A DNA stretch of 24,874 nucleotides from Desulfovibrio sp. Marseille-P6017 (GTDB lineage Bacteria > Bacillota_A > Clostridia > Peptostreptococcales > Peptostreptococcaceae), in the NCBI GenBank assembly GCA_900604495.1, contig UWOR01000024.1, positions 1 through 24,874 of the forward strand, written 5' to 3'. The notes under the pieces are model-generated. The model searched no databases. It saw nothing but the letters and a program-made list of their open reading frames with translations, and had not been told where the DNA came from. Position numbers and translations under genes: made by a program. The number at the start of each line of letters is the position of its first letter. The stretch's first letter is position 1. This document shows positions 15,130 through 21,212 of the stretch, one piece after another.

Positions 15130-15777
15130 ATGGACTTTTTCTACGCAAGAATTTCATCCAGCTCACAGAACTTAGGTCGCCAGTTAGTTGAAGCTAGAAA
15201 GTTAGGAATAACAACTGAAGGTGAGGATTTATTTATAGATGAGCAAAGCGGTACAAGTTTTAATCGAACTGGTTTTATAAAGTTAAAAGAAATATTAAAA
15301 GCTAGAAACTTAGACGGATCGAAAGGAGATGTATTATATGTACATGAACTTGACCGTTTTGGTAGAGATTATGATGAAATAAAAAAGAACATAGTGGAGA
15401 TAGAAAGTTATGGAGTTAATATTAAATTTATGGATATACCCCTTATAGAAACCACTGATGAAGCTACTAATAAGCTTATAAGAGATCAATTTATAGCTAC
15501 ATTAAGTTATGTTGCTCAAAAGGAAACAGAGAAGCGAAAAGAAAGACAAAGGCAAGGATATAACGCCCTTTCTAAGAATTCTGAAGGTAAGTTAATAGGT
15601 AAGAATGGTAAGGTGGTAGGAAGACCTAAAAAGCCGTTACCAAAAGAATTTGGAGGATACTACGAGTTAATGCAAAAAGGGGATTTAAAAGCTACGGAAG
15701 TAATGAAAATACTTGGAGTAAAGAAAAGTAGATTCTATGAAATGAAAAAAGAATATGAAGATAAAATAAATAATTAA
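15130..15777 (+). CDS. Small serine recombinase (resolvase/invertase family)
   Basis: A 215-aa protein of the usual resolvase size. The N-terminal catalytic domain starts FFYARISSSSQNLGRQ, with S9 the probable nucleophile by alignment with the YARVS motif. The family signature continues with IDEQSGTSFNRTGF, LYVHELDRFGRD and the E helix (FIATLSYVAQKETEKRKERQ). The C-terminal helix-turn-helix is ATEVMKILGVKKSRFYEMKK (about 186-205). It most likely resolves plasmid multimers to keep copies separable. The SD GGAGGG is 6 bases before the ATG. Identical palindromes lie 1.4 kb upstream and just after its stop codon; they could be its sites or a separate repressor's operators. Confidence 0.93.
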   Translation: MDFFYARISSSSQNLGRQLVEARKLGITTEGEDLFIDEQSGTSFNRTGFIKLKEILKARNLDGSKGDVLYVHELDRFGRDYDEIKKNIVEIESYGVNIKFMDIPLIETTDEATNKLIRDQFIATLSYVAQKETEKRKERQRQGYNALSKNSEGKLIGKNGKVVGRPKKPLPKEFGGYYELMQKGDLKATEVMKILGVKKSRFYEMKKEYEDKINN

Positions 15778-15780
15778 AAA

Positions 15781-15820
15781 CTGGGGAATATGTTAGTATT
15801 AATACTAACATAATGCCCAG
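15781..15820. promoter_or_regulatory. Palindrome P copy 2, with extended hairpin
   Basis: A perfect 24-bp palindrome (15789-15812; half-site TATGTTAGTATT) has the same core as 13682-13707. Outer bases CTGGG and CCCAG pair as well, so it can form a 40-nt hairpin four bases after the resolvase stop codon. No good promoter overlaps this copy. Candidate recombination site, operator or weak terminator. Confidence 0.72.
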
Positions 15821-15860
15821 AGTTATATTTTAGACCTGTTTTTACAAAAATATTTTAATA

Positions 15861-15889
15861 TTGACTTTTTGTACCTATAGATATAAAAT
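15861..15889 (+). promoter_or_regulatory. Promoter of the structured RNA
   Basis: TTGACT (15861-15866), a 17-bp spacer and TAAAAT (15884-15889); expected start near 15896. Confidence 0.62.
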
Positions 15890-15895
15890 TAACTT

Positions 15896-16154
15896 ATTAA
15901 AACATAATAAAAGCCTTAACAAAGTACTTACTTAATTGGTCGGGAAACCAACTAAGTATTAAACTTATCAACTGCGGGAACAGTTGCAAGAGTTAGTAAA
16001 TGTTAAAGCTCTTAATTTCTAATTAATTTATATATTAATATTACCAAAAATATATGATTAATGCAAGAGTTAAGAGTAAAAAATGTTCTATTTTACAGAC
16101 ATTTTTACATATATGAACTTTATGCCTATTCTCGTATCGAGTTTAGGCTTTTTT
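15896..16154 (+). ncRNA. Candidate structured RNA, about 260 nt, twin CGGGAA loops
   Basis: The region has a promoter, no coding frame, an intrinsic terminator (16124-16154: GCCTA..CTCG/CGAG..TAGGC then TTTTTT) and extensive pairing. AGCcTTAACA (15912) pairs with TGTTAAaGCT (16001) to close a junction with two hairpins. Hairpin 1 (TTGGT/ACCAA, 15936-15951) and hairpin 2 (CAACTG/CAGTTG, 15969-15986) have the same loop, CGGGAA. A third long AU stem joins CTCTTAA (16009) to TTAAGAG (16070). GGTCGGGAAAC in hairpin 1 is complementary at 10 of 11 positions to the loop of the rep leader (16273-16283). It lies directly upstream of rep, so a copy-control role is suggested. No known RNA family comes to mind. 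Confidence 0.55.
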
Positions 16155-16189
16155 AATATAATTAATTTCAAATCAAGAAAACATTATAA

Positions 16190-16218
16190 TTGACTTAATA
16201 TTATATTAAATATACTAT
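16190..16218 (+). promoter_or_regulatory. Probable rep promoter
   Basis: TTGACT (16190-16195) with TACTAT (16213-16218) at 17 bp, or TATACT (16211-16216) at 15 bp. It would give a leader of about 310 nt before rep. Confidence 0.6.
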
Positions 16219-16252
16219 TAAAATACTAATAAAAATAAAATAATGCAAAAAA

Positions 16253-16349
16253 AGATAAAAAAAAGGAACTCAGTTTGCCGACCAGTTCCTTTAACAAAAG
16301 CTTGATTACCAAATTCATTACTTTTGTGTACATACTTTTTTTAAATATA
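16253..16349 (-). ncRNA. Candidate antisense (countertranscribed) RNA to the rep leader
   Basis: On the minus strand a stem AAAGGAACT/AGTTCCTTT (16262-16292) with a 13-nt loop GGTCGGCAAACTG-type is followed by a long T run, a textbook intrinsic terminator. A possible minus promoter lies at TTGCAG (16383-16378) and TATTAT (16360-16355), 17 bp apart, giving an RNA of about 95 nt. It would be fully complementary to the rep leader, which folds the mirror-image hairpin. This is the usual design of antisense plasmid copy control. The terminator is clear; the promoter is only moderate. Confidence 0.5.
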
Positions 16350-16435
16350 ATAAGATAATAACAAAATTAATGTATATCTGCAAGTATATAGAGTAACTTT
16401 AAGAAAGAAAGTTTCGACAAAATTCTACAAATTTC

Positions 16436-16488
16436 GATATAGATATAGATATAGATATAGATATAGATATAGATATAGATATAGATAT
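16436..16488 (+). repeat. Hexanucleotide repeat AGATAT, 8.8 copies
   Basis: A perfect run of AGATAT from 16436 to 16488 in the rep leader, ending 46 bases before the rep ATG and 36 before the SD. Such repeats change length by slippage, so this could tune leader spacing or folding. It is outside coding sequence, so it cannot shift the frame. Confidence 0.95.
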
Positions 16489-16534
16489 GGTAATGGAGCA
16501 TTAGTCTTTTTTGTATAAAAAATTGGAGGAGACA

Positions 16535-18085
16535 ATGAACCTAGCAAAAAATCCATCACAAATAATACACGAAATATATACAACTGAATACATAACAACA
16601 GATGATTTTTTAGAACAATTTAATTTTTTATATAGAAACGTTCCTGATAAAAATCAATACTATGTTAAAATGATGAATAAATACGAGTATCTAGGTCATG
16701 GAACCAGTAGCGAAATGGTTAGACTAGATAAACTATTAAAGAAAGAAAAAGTTGATTGGTATTTACATGGAGAAAGAGCAAATCCGTTTGTTACACAAAA
16801 GCCGGATATCATTGATTTTTATCATTCACTAAATCTATATGGAGATTTAAGAGAAGAAGACGATAAAAGAAAAAGGCTTATGACAACTGATAATATAAAA
16901 TTACTTGTAGGAATGATGATAGATATAGACATACAAAATAGTTTTTTTAATAATATGGAAGCTTATGAAGTATATGAGTTTCTTAAAGAGGAAAAAATAA
17001 TCGGTGAAGTAATTCCACGTGTAAATGCTGTTGTTTATAGCGGAGCAGGACTACATTTAATTATAAAATTTAAATACCCCGTTCCAGCTACAGAAAAGTC
17101 TAGGAAATTAGTTAGCAATATGCAAGATTGCTTCGCAAATGAGATAAGAGAGTATTTAGTTGTAAATGGGAATAAAAAGTTAAAAAATAAAAAGTTAAAA
17201 CTAGATACACTAAGTCTAACAACTAGTACAAGAGTAAATAAATCTTATAACTCTAAAAATTTTAATAGAGTAAAATTTTTAATAGTAGATAAAAAATTAC
17301 AAGAACTTAGAGAATTACAAGTAATTTTTGATAAAATAAAGCCTTATAGTAGAGAAAAAAATGCTCCTCAAAAAGTAATGCATTTAGGTATGGCAAAGAC
17401 TGCAGGACAAGCTAGAAAAACATATATAATGCTAGAGGATAGAAAGAATGACTTAATAAAACTGCAACAGTCCTATTCAGAGCATTGCGAAGGACATGAA
17501 GAACAAATGTGCTTTCTGTATTGCAATTTTACAATACAGCAGTTAATACATAACTATATAGATACTGAACTTAAAAATGATATAAAATTCGAGGATATAG
17601 AGCTAACAAAGGATTTAAAAAAAGAATTCTTTGATATAGCATATGAAGAAACAACAACGTTTAATGAAGGCTTTATAAAGCCTTATAAACCTCGCCAAAT
17701 GCGTTCTAAGATGAATATACTAACTAAGAAAAATTATAAATTTAGTACACCTAAAATAGTTTTGTGGCTAGACTTGCATGAAGATATACAATGGAATTTA
17801 AAAACTATTGCAATACCTGAAGTTGTTAAAGCTAGAGAAAAGGTTAGAAATAAAAAGAATGCTGAAAAGCGTAAAGAGGAAAGACGTGATGAAAATGGAT
17901 TAACTGAGAGGGATCGGGATACACAAAAAAATATAGATAAAGTCCAAAAACTAAAAGCTGAAGGACTTACACAAGTTAAAGTATCTGAAGCATCAGGATT
18001 AAGTAAGAGTACCGTAAAGAGACATTGGAATAGAGCAGCGTCATGGGAACAAGATTGGGTAATGAAAAACTGGAGTGATAAGTAA
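16535..18085 (+). CDS. rep: Primase-type (AEP-like) plasmid replication initiator Rep
   Basis: A 516-aa protein. Residues 125-240 carry features of archaeo-eukaryotic-type primases: an acidic pair MIDID (D130, D132), then SGAGLHLIIKF (169-179, the small-x-small-H motif) and a later basic stretch TSTRVNKSYNSKNFNRVKFL. The C terminus has a helix-turn-helix (LTQVKVSEASGLSKSTVKRH, about 478-497) after a lysine/arginine-rich linker. This is the layout of plasmid Reps that make their own primer. I chose ATG at 16535 with GGAGG five bases upstream; the TTG at 16511 has no SD. A long leader with an antisense RNA precedes it, and paired hairpin repeats follow. The family cannot be named exactly from inspection. 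Confidence 0.72.
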   Translation: MNLAKNPSQIIHEIYTTEYITTDDFLEQFNFLYRNVPDKNQYYVKMMNKYEYLGHGTSSEMVRLDKLLKKEKVDWYLHGERANPFVTQKPDIIDFYHSLNLYGDLREEDDKRKRLMTTDNIKLLVGMMIDIDIQNSFFNNMEAYEVYEFLKEEKIIGEVIPRVNAVVYSGAGLHLIIKFKYPVPATEKSRKLVSNMQDCFANEIREYLVVNGNKKLKNKKLKLDTLSLTTSTRVNKSYNSKNFNRVKFLIVDKKLQELRELQVIFDKIKPYSREKNAPQKVMHLGMAKTAGQARKTYIMLEDRKNDLIKLQQSYSEHCEGHEEQMCFLYCNFTIQQLIHNYIDTELKNDIKFEDIELTKDLKKEFFDIAYEETTTFNEGFIKPYKPRQMRSKMNILTKKNYKFSTPKIVLWLDLHEDIQWNLKTIAIPEVVKAREKVRNKKNAEKRKEERRDENGLTERDRDTQKNIDKVQKLKAEGLTQVKVSEASGLSKSTVKRHWNRAASWEQDWVMKNWSDK

Positions 18086-18093
18086 AAAAATAG

Positions 18094-18147
18094 GGTGTCA
18101 CGAAATAGCACGTATATATGGGAATATATACGAAGTATATATTCTCT
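18094..18147. repeat. 54-bp hairpin repeat, copy 1 (candidate origin element)
   Basis: The unit has a conserved single-strand part (GGTGTCACGAAATAGCACG) and a perfect 10-bp stem GAATATATAC/GTATATATTC with loop GAA. An alternative stem GTATATAT/ATATATAC overlaps it. It differs from copy 2 at 4 of 54 positions, and two of those are a compensating pair next to the loop. It starts 8 bp after the rep stop codon. Confidence 0.85.
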
Positions 18148-18202
18148 TCGCAATTTTTTATAATGGAGTTAACATTATATTTAATTCCTTTTTCAAGTAT
18201 AA

Positions 18203-18256
18203 GGTCTCACGAAATGGCACGTATATATGGGAATATATATGAAATATATATTCTCT
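18203..18256. repeat. 54-bp hairpin repeat, copy 2
   Basis: Same unit as 18094-18147 at 109-bp offset. The stem is GAATATATAT/ATATATATTC around GAA, so the C-G pair of copy 1 is a T-A pair here. Between the copies and on to the next SD I see only AT-rich sequence, including the pyrimidine-rich tract before 18330. Confidence 0.85.
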
Positions 18257-18348
18257 CCTAGTTTTTAGATTCATTACTTCTTTATCTATATACTATTCTA
18301 TCTATCCATCCCTCTATCTTTCAAAATCAGCTCTAGGAGGACCAATTA

Positions 18349-19011
18349 ATGTTTAATTTAAATAAAGAGATAGAAGAAGTTAAGTTAGAGTACTTTATAA
18401 TCAAACAGTCCAATGAAGGTCTAATAGAACTTGCATTAAGTGATATAGCTGAACTGCTAAATGTAAGCAAGTCAAAGGCTCAGAGGTTAATAGATAAATT
18501 CATAAAGCTTAATATATTAACTATCGAGAAGAAAAGTACATCAAAAAATACTAAAACTGTATATAGATATAATTATGCTACTAACATTAATACTAATGTT
18601 GATACTAATAAATGTGTAAATATAAATGAATGTGTAAGTGAAGATGATACAAATAAGGAAACGAAATGCAATACAATTATAGATATATGTGAACAAAAGT
18701 TTAAATTAAACTCATCTATTAAAAAAGAATTAAAGTTATATGAAGGTGAAGTAGATATAGAACTTCTTGAGTATATATTAGAGAATATTTCAAATAACGA
18801 TTATATTAAAATCAAGGACAAGTACTTACTAACTACATTAAAAGATATGAAAAAGCATAATGTAAAAACTATAGAAGATTACTATAAATATACTGAAAAG
18901 CATAAAAGAGCAAAAGACATACAAGAAAGAACGAAGCATTGGAACTATACTCCAGATATAAATGAAGACATAGACTTTGAACGTATAGTTGAAATGTCAA
19001 GGAGCAGATAA
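18349..19011 (+). CDS. wHTH protein with DnaD-like C terminus, replication accessory
   Basis: A 220-aa protein. Residues about 25-70 form a winged helix (ALSDIAELLNVSKSKAQRLI), followed by a low-complexity N/T/C-rich linker (about 75-110). The C-terminal region (about 130-185, VDIELLEYILENI then LLTTLKDMKKHNVKTIEDYY) resembles DnaD/DnaB-type domains that load the replicative helicase. Position just after rep and its hairpin repeats supports a role in replisome assembly at the plasmid origin. The SD GGAGG is near consensus. DnaD similarity is by eye and should be treated as likely, not certain. Confidence 0.62.
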   Translation: MFNLNKEIEEVKLEYFIIKQSNEGLIELALSDIAELLNVSKSKAQRLIDKFIKLNILTIEKKSTSKNTKTVYRYNYATNINTNVDTNKCVNINECVSEDDTNKETKCNTIIDICEQKFKLNSSIKKELKLYEGEVDIELLEYILENISNNDYIKIKDKYLLTTLKDMKKHNVKTIEDYYKYTEKHKRAKDIQERTKHWNYTPDINEDIDFERIVEMSRSR

Positions 19012-19016
19012 TATAG

Positions 19017-19131
19017 CTATAAGCGATTTGAAGCATATAGAGAAGCCTTTTGTGCTTTAAATAATACTAAACTACCATATAAGTTATAAAGATACTGTAT
19101 AGAGGCTTGGTCCATTATGCAGTATTTTTTT
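19017..19131 (+). ncRNA. Repeated 3'-UTR element, copy A, with terminator
   Basis: Bases 19017-19097 align without gaps to 19660-19740, with 67 of 81 identical by hand count (cores AAGCGATTT, AAGCATATAGAGAAG and AAACTACCAT). Each copy runs straight into its own terminator; here ATACTG (19092) pairs with CAGTAT (19120) before a T run. A possible promoter TTGAAA/TATAGC (18989-19017, 17-bp spacing) could make it a free small RNA. Otherwise it is the 3' end of the DnaD-like mRNA. Confidence 0.5.
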
Positions 19132-19246
19132 ATTCTATATTGTATTTACTCGATCTAGTGTTTAAATTTAAAGAAAACGGAGATACTTTCATATAGTTAT
19201 ATAGTTGTTAACCTATGTAACATTAGAGTTATTTAGGGAGGGTTTT

Positions 19247-19603
19247 ATGAATAAGGAATACTTAGAAAAACTTAGTTTGGAAGAACTTTTAAAATTAAAA
19301 GATGATATTGAAGATAGAATATTAGAACTAACTAAAACAAAGAAAGAACCTGTTATGCTTGAATTATACTACGATTCTGGTAAAGGTACTGGAAAAGCGT
19401 GGGTTGCTGAGGTAGATAAGAAAACAAAAAAGATACTAAAATTCCTGGATGCTGAATCTAATGTAAAAGAAGAAACATACAGAGGATATAAAGTGTTTTT
19501 GATAAACAAGGATGGTTATTATCTATCAAATCAGATGGGAACAAGATCAAAAGACGAAAGGGTTTACTTTAAAGTAGTTAATAATCAATATATTCCTGAA
19601 TAA
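19247..19603 (+). CDS. Hypothetical protein, 118 aa
   Basis: Family not recognised. The first 30 residues form a charged helix (KEYLEKLSLEELLKLKDDIE); the rest looks beta-rich, with LELYYDSGKGTGKAWVAEVD and KVFLINKDGYYLSNQ. No signal peptide or membrane segment. I chose ATG at 19247 with GGGAGGG four to ten bases upstream; the ATG at 19205 lacks an SD. It is followed by the second copy of the repeated 3' element, so it and the DnaD-like gene share 3'-end control. It might be a small accessory or anti-defence protein, but nothing in it proves this. Confidence 0.68.
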   Translation: MNKEYLEKLSLEELLKLKDDIEDRILELTKTKKEPVMLELYYDSGKGTGKAWVAEVDKKTKKILKFLDAESNVKEETYRGYKVFLINKDGYYLSNQMGTRSKDERVYFKVVNNQYIPE

Positions 19604-19659
19604 ATATAATGGTGAATCTTAGAAGTAAAGTTATAGAAATAGATATAATTTAATAATAA

Positions 19660-19775
19660 CTCTAAGCGATTTAAAGCATATAGAGAAGGCTTTTATACTT
19701 CTTATAATACAAAACTACCATACAGAATATAAAAATACTGGATAAGCTTAATTAATATATCCAGTTTTTTTATAT
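19660..19775 (+). ncRNA. Repeated 3'-UTR element, copy B, with terminator
   Basis: The counterpart of 19017-19097, offset 643 bp with no gaps. Its terminator has another sequence (ACTGGATA with TATCCAGT, then TTTTTTT), so the end structure is kept while the bases changed. It starts 57 bp after the stop codon of the 118-aa gene. No good promoter of its own is visible. Confidence 0.5.
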
Positions 19776-19794
19776 TTTCTAGTTAAAAATAAAT

Positions 19795-19843
19795 TTGACA
19801 ATATTTTTATTGAAAAGTACTATATAAATTATATAGTACTTTT
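19795..19843 (+). promoter_or_regulatory. Strong promoter with palindrome Q copy 2 as operator
   Basis: TTGACA (19795-19800), a 17-bp spacer and TACTAT (19818-19823). A 31-bp near-perfect palindrome (19813-19843, half-site AAAAGTACTATATAA) covers the -10 box and start. Its 23-bp core is the exact reverse complement of 2001-2023. It should bind a repressor, possibly the product of the gene downstream. Confidence 0.8.
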
Positions 19844-19876
19844 ATACTTTATTATATTATTAAGGGAGAACTAAAG

Positions 19877-20941
19877 ATGAAAGAACAACAGATTACTATA
19901 ACTAGAGAACTTGAAGAACTTCAAGCTATAGAACAAGAGATTAAAAACGTAGTAGACGTAGACAAGAAAAACTGGGTTAGGTTTTACTTACTTATAAAGA
20001 AAGTAAAGGAGAAGGATCTATGGAGAGTGGCTGATAAAAAATCATTTACTCAATGGGTAAAAGATTTATCTATAAAAACAAAAACTCATGAATCTATAAT
20101 CTGGAATAGGTTTCGTGCGGGTGAAATATATAACTCATATGCTAAAAGAAAAAAAGAAGAAGGTATCGAGGTTAAAAATATAGAGGATACAAATATTTCT
20201 GCAGATTCTTTGGTTATTTTAGATAAGATAAATAAACACGCACCTGAATTGGCAGATGATCTAATTGATAAAGTTATGAATAATGAAATTAAAAGAAAGG
20301 ATCTTGTTACAGCTTATAATGCAATTAGACCCCAGGAGGCTGATTTTAGAACAAAAGAACAAATACAAAGAGCAGTTTCTAATAGTGATGAAACAAATAA
20401 TACAAAAGATAAAATAGATTTGGATGAAGTACAAGATAAGATTACAGCTGCAAACATAATAACAACATTAAGTCAGTTGCAATGGTTAGGTAAAACAGCT
20501 ACAGCTACTACAGGATTTAAAGGATATAGAAATAGAAGTGAAGCAGATACAAGAATAAATGAAAAGTCAAAAGTCTTTACGGAGTTTAGAGTTTTTACAG
20601 GTACAAGCAGAAAGAGTAGAAGAATAGATTTACTTACGATTGAAAATCTAACAAAGGATCAGTTCCAAAAACATGAAGTTAATATACATGGCGTTGAGAT
20701 TAAAGTTTCAAAGTCCGATCTTATTAATGATAAAAAATACAGTGAATATGCTGAATTTGTTGATTTTATTTGGTTGGCTATACCTTTAGAATTAGTTGAT
20801 TATGCTAGAGAAACTAAGTTCAAACAATGTGGAATAATAGCGGTAGATAAAGACAATGCGGTTATTGTAGAACAGGCGGAAAGGTTAAAACCTGAGATGA
20901 GGATGCAGACTTTAACAACAGCTACATTGAAAATGATGTAA
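19877..20941 (+). CDS. MmcB-like nuclease-fold protein with N-terminal DNA-binding region
   Basis: A 354-aa protein. The C-terminal 150 residues resemble the MmcB family (PD-(D/E)xK-like, linked to DNA repair): RRIDLLTIE (acidic), HGVEIKVSKSDLINDKKYSEY (the ExK core and a typical helix), then FVDFIWLAIPLELVD and GIIAVDKDNAVIV. The N-terminal 150 residues are helical (WVRFYLLIKKVKEKDLWRVA, then SFTQWVKDLSIK) and look like a DNA-binding adaptor. A linker rich in T, N and D joins the parts. It has its own strong promoter with an operator and a terminator at 20958. Possible roles are plasmid DNA repair, restriction or defence, or replication processing. The fold is fairly convincing; the role is open. 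Confidence 0.68.
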   Translation: MKEQQITITRELEELQAIEQEIKNVVDVDKKNWVRFYLLIKKVKEKDLWRVADKKSFTQWVKDLSIKTKTHESIIWNRFRAGEIYNSYAKRKKEEGIEVKNIEDTNISADSLVILDKINKHAPELADDLIDKVMNNEIKRKDLVTAYNAIRPQEADFRTKEQIQRAVSNSDETNNTKDKIDLDEVQDKITAANIITTLSQLQWLGKTATATTGFKGYRNRSEADTRINEKSKVFTEFRVFTGTSRKSRRIDLLTIENLTKDQFQKHEVNIHGVEIKVSKSDLINDKKYSEYAEFVDFIWLAIPLELVDYARETKFKQCGIIAVDKDNAVIVEQAERLKPEMRMQTLTTATLKMM

Positions 20942-20957
20942 AAATACTATAAAAAAG

Positions 20958-21016
20958 AAAAACTCATAGAAAAGTATAAATTAACTAATGATTTATATAT
21001 TTCTATGAGTTTTTTA
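20958..21016. terminator. Bidirectional terminator after the MmcB-like gene
   Basis: AAAAACTCATAGAAA pairs with TTTCTATGAGTTTTT, with an inner TATAAAT/ATTTATA stem. Confidence 0.85.
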
Positions 21017-21032
21017 TTGAAAATAAATAAAG

Positions 21033-21061
21033 TTGACAGTATAAAATAAAAGTAGTAAAAT
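21033..21061 (+). promoter_or_regulatory. Promoter of the coiled-coil gene
   Basis: TTGACA (21033-21038), a 17-bp spacer and TAAAAT (21056-21061). Confidence 0.75.
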
Positions 21062-21063
21062 AT

Positions 21064-21195
21064 AGGTAACTTTAAGTTACCTAATAAAAACGTTGAAAAA
21101 TACACATTTAACTATGGTAACTAAAAGTTACCTAATAAAAAGTTTAAAAAAACATTGAAAAATACAAAAAAATAAAAAGTAACTTTAAGTTACTT
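21064..21195. promoter_or_regulatory. Three related palindromes, candidate operators
   Basis: Three related sites lie at 21064-21082 (AGGTAACTTTAAGTTACCT), 21116-21132 (GGTAACTAAAAGTTACC) and 21177-21195 (AAGTAACTTTAAGTTACTT). The first begins 3 bp after the -10 box and the last ends 6 bp before the SD. Spacer sequences also repeat (TAATAAAAA, TTGAAAAATACA). They may bind the KfrA-like product downstream, or form hairpins in its leader. Confidence 0.72.
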
Positions 21196-21212
21196 AATCC
21201 AAGGAGGATAAT

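Noticed and set aside
15925..15986. mini-ykkC (guanidine-II) or CsrA-titrating RNA
   Set aside because: Mini-ykkC loops are ACGR, not CGGGAA. GGGA loops alone are too weak for a CsrA call, and the complementarity to the rep leader explains them better.
17734..18153. 139-codon minus-strand frame over the end of rep
   Set aside because: Mirror of the lysine/arginine-rich Rep C terminus; no SD or promoter.
18580..18610. Further copy of palindrome P inside the DnaD-like gene
   Set aside because: Only partly similar (AACATTAATACTAATGTT) and explained by an Asn/Thr-rich linker.
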